Position numbers and translations under genes: made by a program. Below, one piece after another: positions 1 through 7,241 of a stretch of 64,000 nucleotides of DNA (within the stretch, counting starts at the first letter, position 1; every line of letters starts with the position of its first letter). The DNA is taken from assembly GCA_934130405.1 (NCBI GenBank), contig CAKOXX010000002.1, positions 38,005 to 102,004 of the forward strand, written 5' to 3'. Below the pieces are notes generated by a model. That model saw nothing but the letters and a program-made list of their open reading frames with translations. It was not told the DNA's origin and did not search any database. Source of the stretch: an uncultured Bacilli bacterium (GTDB taxonomy: Bacteria; Bacillota_I; Bacilli_A; RF39; UBA660).

Positions 1-720
1 GATGTTTCTAATGTTGCTTTTTATGAGAGCGCAGAAAAAATAATTAATGTTCCAACTCTTATTGTTGCTGCACTTGGAACTGTTATGATGCCAAGAATTT
101 CTAATTTGATTTCTAATAATAATAGAGCTGATGCAAAAAAATATTTTGATGCTTCAATAGAGTTTGTTTTGTTTTTTTCTATTCCTGTTGTTGTTGGTTT
201 AATTTTAGTAGGATTTGACTTATGTAAAATATACTTAGGTAATTCTTTTACCAAAAGTGGCCAATTGTTGCAATTATTGAGTATTACAGTTTTGTTTGTG
301 TCAATCGCAAATGTTGTAAGAACTCAATATTTAATTCCCATGTCAAAAGATAAAACTTATATTATTTCAACAGTTTTAGGCGCGGTCATTAATTTTATTT
401 TGAATATAATTTTTATACAATTAATTGGTGTAAGTGGTGCTTGTATCGGAACAATTGTAGCTGAATTAGTAGTTATGCTTTATCAAATTATTTCTACTAG
501 AAAAGAAATAGATTATACAAAATATTTTCATAAAGTTTTAATATTTAGTATGAAATCATTTATTATGGCAATAGTAATTATCATTTTGCGAAATTGTAAT
601 TTATTTAAAAACGATATAGTAAACTTAATTTTTGTTGTTACTTTTTCTGGCGGTGTTTATTTGTTATTGAATTATAAGTATGTATTTAGTAGTTTTTTAT
701 CATTAGTTAAAAAACAATAG
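1..720 (+). CDS. Polysaccharide flippase (MOP/Wzx-like), 5' end cut off by window
   Basis: The frame is open from base 1 to the TAG at 718-720, so only the last 239 codons are present. The visible part begins DVSNVAFYESAEKI and continues with VPTLIVAALGTVMMPRIS, a layout typical of Wzx/MurJ-like flippases just after mid-protein. It has about six hydrophobic spans with short polar loops, and ends in a basic VKKQ tail. Such proteins move undecaprenyl-linked oligosaccharides across the membrane. The in-frame ATG at 85 is internal, because the homologous sequence starts before it. The following wall genes (VanZ-like, LCP) fit a cell-surface context. The specific substrate cannot be told. Confidence 0.8.
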   Translation, partial: DVSNVAFYESAEKIINVPTLIVAALGTVMMPRISNLISNNNRADAKKYFDASIEFVLFFSIPVVVGLILVGFDLCKIYLGNSFTKSGQLLQLLSITVLFVSIANVVRTQYLIPMSKDKTYIISTVLGAVINFILNIIFIQLIGVSGACIGTIVAELVVMLYQIISTRKEIDYTKYFHKVLIFSMKSFIMAIVIIILRNCNLFKNDIVNLIFVVTFSGGVYLLLNYKYVFSSFLSLVKKQ

Positions 721-738
721 ATAATTGGGATAAATTGT

Positions 739-1233
739 ATGATAAATATAAGTAAATATATATCTTGGTTTTTAGTCTTTCTTTGGATGATACTAATCTT
801 TACTTTGTCTAATATGACTGGTGAAGTATCTACTAAAGCTAGTGTTGGTGGGATAGAAAAAACTATTACTGTTGTTGCTAATACTACTAATAAGATGAAT
901 ATAACTAAGAAAGATAAAAATCAACCTAAAAGAATTAAGAAAATATCAAAGAAGTTAAATTATCCAGCAAGAAAATGTTTACATGTTACTGAATATCTTA
1001 TACTGACATTGCTTTTATATAATGCTTTTTGTAAGAGTGGTATTAAAAATAAAAAAACATTATTTCTATGTTTATTAATATGCTTCTTGTATGCTTGTAC
1101 TGATGAGTTTCATCAATTGTTTAGAGAAAGAACTAGTAGTTTTATAGATGTATTAATAGATACATCAGGGGGATTAATTGCTGTTTTAATAATAAAATTA
1201 AAAGATTTGACTCCCGTGCGTATAAAAAGTTAG
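739..1233 (+). CDS. VanZ-like membrane protein
   Basis: A 164-residue protein with an N-terminal membrane span (WFLVFLWMILIFTLSNM), a polar lysine-rich loop, then RKCLHVTEYLILTLLLYNAF and a third and fourth span. The segment CTDEFHQLFRERTSSFIDVLID is the VanZ-family signature: the DE-H-Q...R.....D.l.D pattern. VanZ was named from glycopeptide resistance clusters, but most chromosomal members have no known role and are linked to the envelope. It starts 18 nt after the flippase, so the two are probably cotranscribed. A GC-rich inverted repeat overlaps its last codons. Confidence 0.85.
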   Translation: MINISKYISWFLVFLWMILIFTLSNMTGEVSTKASVGGIEKTITVVANTTNKMNITKKDKNQPKRIKKISKKLNYPARKCLHVTEYLILTLLLYNAFCKSGIKNKKTLFLCLLICFLYACTDEFHQLFRERTSSFIDVLIDTSGGLIAVLIIKLKDLTPVRIKS

Positions 1234-1245
1234 AATATACGCACG
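1215..1245 (+). terminator. Stem-loop overlapping the end of the VanZ-like gene
   Basis: A perfect 10-bp inverted repeat, CGTGCGTATA (1215-1224) and TATACGCACG (1236-1245), encloses the stop codon. Only a weak AT-rich tract follows instead of a clean T-run, so it may be a weak terminator or an mRNA 3'-end stabiliser. Confidence 0.45.
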
Positions 1246-1290
1246 ACAGTAAAATTTTATTAATTAAAAATAAGGGAATCGGTGAGTAGG

Positions 1291-2718
1291 ATGTTAAAAA
1301 GATTAAATATTATTTTAAATATAATAGCTATCATATTTCTTTTAGTAGTATCTATTTCTATTACTAAGTTAAATATTTTACCGGGTAAATATTATTATCC
1401 ATCAATTGTGTTAGTACTAGTTATGATGCTATTATTTATACTTAGTATATTTAAAAGTGATAAGAAAGGTCTACTAATTACAAGTATCATTAGTTCAATA
1501 GTTATTAGTATAATATCTTCTTTAGGACTTATTTACTTAAATAGTACTAATAATCTATTAGATAATATAAGTTTCAAAAAAGAAAAAAGTATTTACTATG
1601 TAGTAGTTAAAAAGAATAGTGATTATAAAGAACTATCTGACTTAGATGATAAAAAACTTGCTATTATGGAAAATGGTTCTACTAACTATCAAAAAGCTTT
1701 GAAAGAAGTTAATAAAAAGATAGATGTTAATACTGTTAAATATAAAAATGTTAATGTCTTAGCTAATGATTTAATTACAGAAAAAGTAGATGGTATTTTA
1801 CTAAATTCAAATAGTAAAAGAATACTAGATGATATATTAAAAGATTTTAAGAATAATACTAGAATAATAGAAAAAATATCTATTGATGTTAAACAAAGTA
1901 AAGAAAATGTAACTGTTAGTAATACTGAGCCATTTAATATTTTAATAAGTGGAATAGATACTGATGGTGATATTAACTCAGTATCAAGAAGTGATGTTAA
2001 TATTGTAATGACTGTTAATCCCAAGAATCATGAAGTACTTTTAACTAATATTCAAAGAGATATGCAAGTACAACTTCATGGTACAACAGGAATTAAAGAC
2101 AAATTAACTCATGCTGGTATTTATGGTATTGATATGTCAAGACAAACAATTGAAGACTTTTTGGATACTAAAATACCATATTATATTAGAGTTAATTTTG
2201 ATAGTTTAGTAAAAGTAGTTGATACAATTGATGGTGTTGATATTGATAATGATATTGCATTTAAAGGTTATACTAGAAACTTTGAAGTTGGTAAGTTACA
2301 TTTAAATGGTAAAGAAGCTTTAGAATATGCTAGAGAAAGAAAGAAAATGCCATCTGGTGACTATACTAGGGGATTACATCAAGAAAAAATAATAGAAGCA
2401 ATTATTAATAAAGTAACTACTAGTAAAAAAATATTAAATAGTTATTCTAAGTTTACTAGTGTTTTAGATGAATTTATTCAAACTAATATTCCTTCTTCAA
2501 CTATTAAAGCATATGTAAGAGAACAAATTGATACTATGCCTAGTTGGACAGTTATTAGTAGAGCAGTAGATTCAAGTGGTTCTGCTTTAGTAGAAACATA
2601 CTCTATGCCAGGAATGAATTTATATGTAGCATTTCCAGATGAAAATAGTGTTAGAACTGCTTCTACTATTATTAATGGGATGTTAGAAAATAAAAAGTAT
2701 GATACTATAAATAAGTAA
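1291..2718 (+). CDS. LytR-CpsA-Psr (LCP) family wall-polymer ligase with embedded binding-protein-like domain
   Basis: LCP enzymes transfer lipid-linked glycopolymers to peptidoglycan outside the cell. The order here is three N-terminal membrane spans (to about residue 85), a roughly 100-residue segment resembling half of a periplasmic binding protein (SIYYVVVKKNSDYKELSDL, then LAIMENGSTNYQKAL), and the LCP domain from about residue 210. LCP marks include ILISGIDTDGDINSVSRSDV, NIQRDMQVQLHG and the conserved arginines in ALEYARERKKMPSGDYTRG. The ATG at 1291 follows GGTGAG closely. A GTG at 1282 in the same frame is also possible. A good terminator follows. The gene fits attachment of the polymer made by the cluster at 35-52 kb. 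Confidence 0.88.
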   Translation: MLKRLNIILNIIAIIFLLVVSISITKLNILPGKYYYPSIVLVLVMMLLFILSIFKSDKKGLLITSIISSIVISIISSLGLIYLNSTNNLLDNISFKKEKSIYYVVVKKNSDYKELSDLDDKKLAIMENGSTNYQKALKEVNKKIDVNTVKYKNVNVLANDLITEKVDGILLNSNSKRILDDILKDFKNNTRIIEKISIDVKQSKENVTVSNTEPFNILISGIDTDGDINSVSRSDVNIVMTVNPKNHEVLLTNIQRDMQVQLHGTTGIKDKLTHAGIYGIDMSRQTIEDFLDTKIPYYIRVNFDSLVKVVDTIDGVDIDNDIAFKGYTRNFEVGKLHLNGKEALEYARERKKMPSGDYTRGLHQEKIIEAIINKVTTSKKILNSYSKFTSVLDEFIQTNIPSSTIKAYVREQIDTMPSWTVISRAVDSSGSALVETYSMPGMNLYVAFPDENSVRTASTIINGMLENKKYDTINK

Positions 2719-2722
2719 AATT

Positions 2723-2760
2723 AAGCTATTATGATTGATACTTCATAAGGCTTTTTTTTA
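2723..2760 (+). terminator. Intrinsic terminator after the LCP gene
   Basis: AAGCTATTATGA pairs with TCATAAGGCTT (one bulge) around a short loop and is followed by an eight-base T-run. It lies 5 nt after the stop codon. Confidence 0.8.
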
Positions 2761-2777
2761 TTTGAAAACTAATTTAC

Positions 2778-2805
2778 TTGCATATTTGATAAAACATATT
2801 ATAAT
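2778..2805 (+). promoter_or_regulatory. Promoter of the Cys-rich repeat protein gene
   Basis: -35 TTGCAT (2778-2783), a 16-nt spacer and -10 TATAAT (2800-2805), directly upstream of an AGGTGAG ribosome site (2812-2818). Confidence 0.65.
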
Positions 2806-2823
2806 ATAAGCAGGTGAGAGAAA

Positions 2824-3507
2824 GTGCGAAGGTTATTTTTAATTTTATTTAGCTGTATAATTATGATTAGTTGTACAGATGTTTATGCTAATATTATGTG
2901 TAGAGATGGTTCTGTTAGTAAGACTTGTACTGATTGTCATAGGGGATGTTGTTCTCATCATGGTGGTTGTGCATCAGGTGGAAGCTCCTCTAGTAATAAT
3001 AGTTCTAGCAGTAGTTATAGAAGTAATTCATATGTAAAGTCTTATGTATATGGATGTACTAATGCTAATGCTATCAACTATAATGGTAGCGCTAATAAAG
3101 ATGATGGTAGTTGTATATTAAAAGTACTTGGTTGTACAGATAAAAATGCAGTTAATTATAATAGTAATGCTAATACAGACGACGGCAGTTGTATTGCTAA
3201 AGTGTTAGGTTGTATGGATGAAAAGGCAGATAATTATAATGAAAAAGCAAATACTGCTGATGGAAAATGTTTATATACAACGACTGAAACAGTAACTAGA
3301 AAGATTAAATATAAAACTAAATATAAATTTAATTTATTCAAGAACGGAAAGGTATATCGAAAAGGAAAAAACGGTAAGAAAGAAATAACTTACAAAATAA
3401 CTAGAAATGAAAAAAATAAAGTAGTAACAAAAGAAAAGGTAAACGAAAAAACACTAGTTAAAAAAGTAGATAAAATTGTCTACACTAATAAACTTGGAAA
3501 AAAATGA
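2824..3507 (+). CDS. Secreted Cys-rich protein with three CTDxxAxNYN/DDGSC repeats
   Basis: It starts at GTG with AGGTGAG 5 nt upstream. A hydrophobic signal sequence (RLFLILFSCIIMISCTDVYA) is followed by CRDGSVSKTCTDCHRGCCSH, a Cys/His cluster known from small secreted YHYH-type proteins, then a Ser/Asn linker. Three tandem units of about 26 residues follow (residues about 77-155), each of the form GCTxxxAxNYNxxANxDDGSC. The third is degenerate (GCMDEKADNYN, ADGKC). The C-terminal 70 residues are strongly basic (Lys-rich). The repeat resembles short Cys/Asp modules common in adhesins and large secreted proteins of marine bacteria and viruses. Each unit has two Cys and several Asp, suggesting a disulfide or metal-stabilised fold. 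The function is unknown. A role in binding wall or host polymers is a guess. Confidence 0.7.
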   Translation: MRRLFLILFSCIIMISCTDVYANIMCRDGSVSKTCTDCHRGCCSHHGGCASGGSSSSNNSSSSSYRSNSYVKSYVYGCTNANAINYNGSANKDDGSCILKVLGCTDKNAVNYNSNANTDDGSCIAKVLGCMDEKADNYNEKANTADGKCLYTTTETVTRKIKYKTKYKFNLFKNGKVYRKGKNGKKEITYKITRNEKNKVVTKEKVNEKTLVKKVDKIVYTNKLGKK

Positions 3508-3639
3508 TTGTTCAAGTTTATTGTATGAGATAAGACAAATTATAATGAACTAATCTTTTTGGCTCATATTATAATTAAGTAATCAAAAATAATAGGTAAA
3601 TGAGCTTCTTGACAATATAGTTTTTCGGTATATTTCATT

Positions 3640-3790
3640 TTCTATCTTTCTCTGCATCATAAAGACTGATAGTGTTGATATAAAAGGGTCTTCTTTCATC
3701 TATTTTACTTTTCCTTTTTAAGTTTGCTTATAGTAGTATTTTTTTAGTAACATTTAATAAAATTTTAGCTTTTCCCATTATATCTTTGCC
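3640..3790 (-). pseudogene. Decayed copy of an Rpn C-terminal region
   Basis: This lies in the 302-nt gap after the Cys-rich gene. Read on the reverse strand, about 3715 to 3645 gives KIDERRPFYINTISLYDAEK, which aligns with RIKEASLDINTIGLYDADME of the adjacent Rpn protein. The segment before it (GKAKILLNVTKKILL) weakly matches KLEKALLILKVDKI. In-frame stops interrupt both sides. The rest of the gap (3508-3640) shows no gene. Confidence 0.6.
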
Positions 3791-3809
3791 CAATAGAAAA
3801 GGATAAAAC

Positions 3810-4085
3810 CTAAAGTTTTATCGCTTTTACTTCTTTTATTGGTATACCAGTCATTCTAGTAACTTCTTCTTGACTCATTCCGTTATTAAGCATCGCACTA
3901 ATTATAGAAATTCTTTCTTTTGTGCTTCCTTGCTCAAGTCCACGTTCAAGTCCACGTTCAATTCCAGCTTTAAATGATATACTTCTAATACCATTTTCAA
4001 TTCTTTCTCGCTCCATGTCAGCATCGTAAAGTCCAATAGTATTAATATCAAGAGAAGCTTCTTTTATTCGTCCTACTGCTTCCAT
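3810..4085 (-). CDS. Possible intragenic small Rpn protein (RpnS-like)
   Basis: Within the Rpn gene, an in-frame ATG at 4085 (MEAVGRIKEAS) lies 11 nt after AAAGGAG. Translation from here would give the C-terminal 91 residues without the nuclease core. Rpn genes of enterobacteria are known to make such internal proteins, which inhibit the full-length toxin. The spacing is longer than ideal, so this is a weaker case than the one at 52778. Confidence 0.35.
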   Translation of the reverse strand: MEAVGRIKEASLDINTIGLYDADMERERIENGIRSISFKAGIERGLERGLEQGSTKERISIISAMLNNGMSQEEVTRMTGIPIKEVKAIKL

Positions 4086-4727
4086 TAAGTCATTATCTCC
4101 TTTCCCTAATTTTTCTAAATCACTAATCTTATCAACTTTCAGTATAAGTAACGCTTTTTCAAGTTTACTTAATCTAGCTCCATTATAATATTTCTTAGCT
4201 AGTTTTGGAAGACTGATATGATATTTTTTAACTTTTTCCGTTTCAATTTGTTTACTTTTTTTATCAGTATAAACAAATTCTAATGTTGAATCATTACCTT
4301 TAAAGTAAGTAAAATTATTTAGATTAATCTGTAAAAACGAATAAAGGGTACTATAATCATTACCAGAGTTTAAACTTTCTCCTTCAATCTTTCCTAGATA
4401 AGCATCATTTCGCATGAATAACCATTCATAATATTTGCCATTCATTTCGATATTAACTAATAACTTATCAATACCAACAATAAAATCAGAGATTTTTCTT
4501 TTTTCCTTAGCATTACTCAGATTAAGTTCATTATTCTTAATCACTAATTTACGTTTAATATCTTCTTTTGATACACCCGTAAATTCACTAATTAGAAAAG
4601 AAAGATAATTAGGACAAGAAGTCATCACTATCTTAAAGACAGAGTCTTGTGTAGCTGGTATAACCTTATGTTCTCTTAAGAGTTTTTCTTTTAATTTTAA
4701 AACTCTATCATTATCTAAGTTTACAAT
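3810..4727 (-). CDS. Rpn family PD-(D/E)XK nuclease, probable ATT start
   Basis: Rpn proteins are DNA endonucleases related to transposases (PDDEXK_2 type) and are linked to recombination and phage defence. The nuclease core shows ISDFIVGIDKLLVNIEMN, with the Asp and E-x-N of the catalytic motif. The C-terminal part has IERGLERGLEQG spacer repeats, then a helix-turn-helix-like tail (MLNNGMSQEEVTRMTGIPIK). The first ATG/GTG in frame (4628) has no ribosome site and would cut the N-terminus. The frame stays open upstream to an ATT at 4727-4725, just after a strong GGAGGTGAG. The added residues (KVIPATQDSVFKIVMTSCPN) match the usual family N-terminus. A rare ATT start is therefore inferred; loss of an ATG by mutation is the alternative. 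Confidence 0.75.
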   Translation of the reverse strand: MVNLDNDRVLKLKEKLLREHKVIPATQDSVFKIVMTSCPNYLSFLISEFTGVSKEDIKRKLVIKNNELNLSNAKEKRKISDFIVGIDKLLVNIEMNGKYYEWLFMRNDAYLGKIEGESLNSGNDYSTLYSFLQINLNNFTYFKGNDSTLEFVYTDKKSKQIETEKVKKYHISLPKLAKKYYNGARLSKLEKALLILKVDKISDLEKLGKGDNDLMEAVGRIKEASLDINTIGLYDADMERERIENGIRSISFKAGIERGLERGLEQGSTKERISIISAMLNNGMSQEEVTRMTGIPIKEVKAIKL

Positions 4728-4789
4728 ATTTTCTCACCTCCTTTCGGTGAGACCTAATCTAACACATATAAAAAAGAAGAGCAAATACC

Positions 4790-4890
4790 GAATTTTTAAA
4801 ATTCACCCTTCTTTTTTGCCGAATTTGGCATTTTCAGCTATAGAATTTGCTATTTTCAGGAAAATTTAGACCTGAATTTGCAAAATTACC
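4790..4890. repeat. AT-rich palindromic repeat block upstream of the Rpn gene
   Basis: The block contains three related units: GCCGAATTTGGCATTTTC (4818-4835), GAATTTGCTATTTTC (4843-4857) and CTGAATTTGCAAAATT (4872-4887). The last 16-mer recurs exactly at 52094-52109, upstream of the second Rpn gene. There is no coding sequence here. Confidence 0.55.
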
Positions 4891-4928
4891 ACTTTTTAAA
4901 AAAAATAATTTTTTTTATCACATAGTAA

Positions 4929-4954
4929 AAGATGAATCGTAAAAATTCATCTTT
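4929..4954 (-). terminator. Stem-loop after the RNHCP gene
   Basis: On the reverse strand AAAGATGAAT pairs perfectly with ATTCATCTTT around TTTTACG, followed by a short T-rich stretch. It is AT-rich and of moderate strength. Confidence 0.55.
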
Positions 4955-4966
4955 AATAGTTTTAAT

Positions 4967-5263
4967 CTATTTAGAAATATTAATTATTTCATCTAAACTA
5001 TCATCTGTTGCCATTATGTTTTTGTGTTCTTGATTACATTTTTCACACCGATAGAGTATTTTGTAAGTATCCTTAAACTTTTCAATACCAATTGGTCTTA
5101 ATAGACCTTTACACGGATTAGCTCTATCACCAGGCATAATATCTATATGAATAGAGTAAAGACAGTAAGGACAATGATCTCTTGTTGTGTATCCTAAAGG
5201 AGAAATTTCTTTTCCACAATGTATACAAGTAAAACCTTCATCTCTTTTAACAAACTGTTTCAT
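4967..5263 (-). CDS. RNHCP domain zinc-binding protein
   Basis: A 98-residue protein that is almost entirely one RNHCP domain: FTCIHCGKEISPLGYTTRDHCPYC, PGDRANPCKG, LRPIGIEKF and YRCEKCNQEHKN. Three CxxC pairs plus the invariant RDHCP and GDRANPC segments indicate a zinc ribbon-like fold. The biochemical role of the family is unknown, and a nucleic-acid role is usually assumed. The ATG at 5263 is chosen because GGTGAT lies 4 nt upstream. A TTG at 5299 in frame has no ribosome site. Confidence 0.85.
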   Translation of the reverse strand: MKQFVKRDEGFTCIHCGKEISPLGYTTRDHCPYCLYSIHIDIMPGDRANPCKGLLRPIGIEKFKDTYKILYRCEKCNQEHKNIMATDDSLDEIINISK

Positions 5264-5292
5264 AAAATCACCATTTAAAGTATAACAATAAT

Positions 5293-5321
5293 TTGTCAAA
5301 AATTCTATTGTTTGTTATGAT
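5293..5321 (+). promoter_or_regulatory. Promoter of the 374-residue unknown gene
   Basis: -35 TTGTCA (5293-5298), a 17-nt spacer and -10 TATGAT (5316-5321). It sits between the divergent RNHCP gene and the start at 5343. Confidence 0.65.
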
Positions 5322-5342
5322 AAAAATGAAAGAGGTAAGATT

Positions 5343-6467
5343 ATGATTAAATATGAAGCATTAGTTAACAAATATTATTATAATAGTGAAAATCTTGATA
5401 ATGTAATAAAGCTACTTAAAGATACTGATTATTATGAAAATTGTAGTAGAGAAAATGTTTCTATTCTTGTAGAATCGGTAAATAAATTCTTAGATGATAT
5501 AAAAGTTCAAAAAGAAAATGTTATTTTAGAACGACATGAAACAGAAGCTGAAGCACGAGCATATTTTGGTGAAGAATTTATTAACAAATTTGATAAATTA
5601 CTTACAGAACTTGATCAACAACAAACCATAGTAGCACTTCATGGAACTGCTCCTGATGATTGTCCAAAGATATGTGAAGAAGGTTTGAAATATACATATC
5701 CAGCTCTTAATTCTACTGCAATTTCGCAATCAATGGCTTATGGTGAAGGTGAGATGCACTACAATAAATATGAAGGATTGTTAAATTGGAAGCATAAGAA
5801 CTACAAGGGATTAGTAATGATTGCCGTTCCTTATGAATGTTATTATAAAGAAGGACTTTGGAATCAATATCAAGCAACAGATAGAGGTATGATTTATTGT
5901 CAGGATTATAAAATTAATCCAGATTTTGTTGCTGGCTATATAGATGTAAATGATAAGAAAATAGTAGTTAATCCTAAATATAATAGAAATCATGATTATA
6001 CTGGATTAGTAGAAGATATGGATATTTATAGAGAAAATAAAGAGTTAAATAATGACAAGGTTGCAAGTATAATGAGGACAAGTAAAGAAGAATTGCAATC
6101 ATCAGTACCAACAAATGTAGAAGAAAAAAAGAAACAGGAAGAAGAAATTGATATCCAAAAAGTACCAGAATATATAGAAAGTTTAAACTATACATTTAAT
6201 TCAATTAAAATAGGTTATCCTGATGCGATGAGTGAGGAAAAATATAAAGAAATTTTATCAGACTTATCAAAGGGTTTTACTAAAGTTACTAAAGCATTAC
6301 CTTTATTAAAAACGGAAGAAGAACTAAAAAAAACAACAGAACCAATTTCTCCTTCTCCCAGTACTGTTCAAAGTACAAATGATTTTGTTTTTGATGATAA
6401 CTTTTTTGATGATGATATGGAATGGGAAGATGAATCTTCTATGCAACAAGAAAATAAAAAGTTATAA
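5343..6467 (+). CDS. Unknown protein, possible ADP-ribosyltransferase-like fold
   Basis: I do not recognise this 374-residue soluble protein. The middle part (residues about 95-215) contains IVALHGTAPDDCPKICEEGL, which resembles the H-G-T...I...GL first motif of PARP/KptA-type ADP-ribosyltransferases. Further on, YKGLVMIAVPYECYYKEG, an ATDRGMIY segment and KINPDFVAGYIDV would fit later strands of such a fold. The C-terminal 130 residues are charged, probably partly coiled, and end in an acidic disordered tail (DDDMEWEDESS). The start has AGAGGT 6 nt upstream and its own promoter. It is monocistronic, between the RNHCP gene and scpA. The ART assignment rests on motif resemblance only. Confidence 0.5.
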   Translation: MIKYEALVNKYYYNSENLDNVIKLLKDTDYYENCSRENVSILVESVNKFLDDIKVQKENVILERHETEAEARAYFGEEFINKFDKLLTELDQQQTIVALHGTAPDDCPKICEEGLKYTYPALNSTAISQSMAYGEGEMHYNKYEGLLNWKHKNYKGLVMIAVPYECYYKEGLWNQYQATDRGMIYCQDYKINPDFVAGYIDVNDKKIVVNPKYNRNHDYTGLVEDMDIYRENKELNNDKVASIMRTSKEELQSSVPTNVEEKKKQEEEIDIQKVPEYIESLNYTFNSIKIGYPDAMSEEKYKEILSDLSKGFTKVTKALPLLKTEEELKKTTEPISPSPSTVQSTNDFVFDDNFFDDDMEWEDESSMQQENKKL

Positions 6468-6485
6468 TTTTATGGCATAGGTGGT

Positions 6486-6514
6486 TTGTCAAAAACTTCA
6501 TTATTTGCTATAAT
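6486..6514 (+). promoter_or_regulatory. Promoter of scpAB
   Basis: -35 TTGTCA (6486-6491), a 17-nt spacer and -10 TATAAT (6509-6514), 24 nt before the scpA start. Confidence 0.7.
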
Positions 6515-6538
6515 TTCTAATGAAAGGTTACGATTTAT

Positions 6539-7240
6539 ATGGAGTTTACAATAGAAGGATTTGAAGGACCACTTGACCTTCTTCTTCATCTTATAAAAGA
6601 AAATAAAATGGACATATTTGATATTGAAATAAATCTAATAACAGAACAATATCTAAAATATATTCATAATATGGAAAAAGTAAATCTTGAAGTATCAGAG
6701 TATTTAGTTTTAGCTAGTGAACTTATTGAAATAAAAGCAAAGATGTTACTTCCTAGAAAACAACAAGAAAGTGAAAAAGAAGAAGAGGACCCAAGAGAAG
6801 AATTAGTTAATAAATTATTAGAATATCAGGCTTATAAAGAAATTAGTAAAGATTTAAAAGAAAAAGAAGAATTAAGAAAAGAAATTTATACTAAAGCACC
6901 AGAAAGATATAGTGATTATCAAGAGGAAGAAGTCACTTTTGAAGGTGGTTCTGTTGATTTACTAGTAGATGCTTTTAAGAAATTTTTATTAAGAAAACAA
7001 GAAGAAAAACCACTTAATACTAAAGTAACTAAAAAAGGTATAACTGTGTCTAGTAGAAGATATGAAATAAAAAACTTACTTAAAGAAAAAGGAAGAGTTA
7101 ACTTTTACCAGATGTTTACTGTTCCAACAAAAGAATATATAGTGGTTACTTTTCTAGCTATATTAGAAATGGCTAAAAATAAAGAGTTAATTATTCATCA
7201 AGAAGGTATTTATGATGAAATAATTTGTGAGGGGGTCTAA
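6539..7240 (+). CDS. scpA: Segregation and condensation protein A
   Basis: ScpA is the kleisin that bridges the SMC heads in the bacterial condensin complex. The family N-terminus is clear: FEGPLDLLLHLIKENKMDIF followed by ITEQYLKYI and YLVLASELIEIKAKMLLP. A charged linker is followed by a C-terminal winged-helix part (LKEKGRVNFYQMFTVPTKEY, TFLAILEMAKNKEL). The length of 233 residues is normal. GAAAGG lies upstream of the ATG. It is followed at once by scpB, the usual two-gene arrangement. Confidence 0.95.
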   Translation: MEFTIEGFEGPLDLLLHLIKENKMDIFDIEINLITEQYLKYIHNMEKVNLEVSEYLVLASELIEIKAKMLLPRKQQESEKEEEDPREELVNKLLEYQAYKEISKDLKEKEELRKEIYTKAPERYSDYQEEEVTFEGGSVDLLVDAFKKFLLRKQEEKPLNTKVTKKGITVSSRRYEIKNLLKEKGRVNFYQMFTVPTKEYIVVTFLAILEMAKNKELIIHQEGIYDEIICEGV

Positions 7241-7241
7241 G

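Noticed and set aside
5260..5299. TTGACA...TATACT at the RNHCP start as promoter, and TTG 5299 as start codon
   Set aside because: The two hexamers are only 9 nt apart, too close for a promoter. The TTG has no ribosome site, whereas the ATG at 5263 follows GGTGAT.
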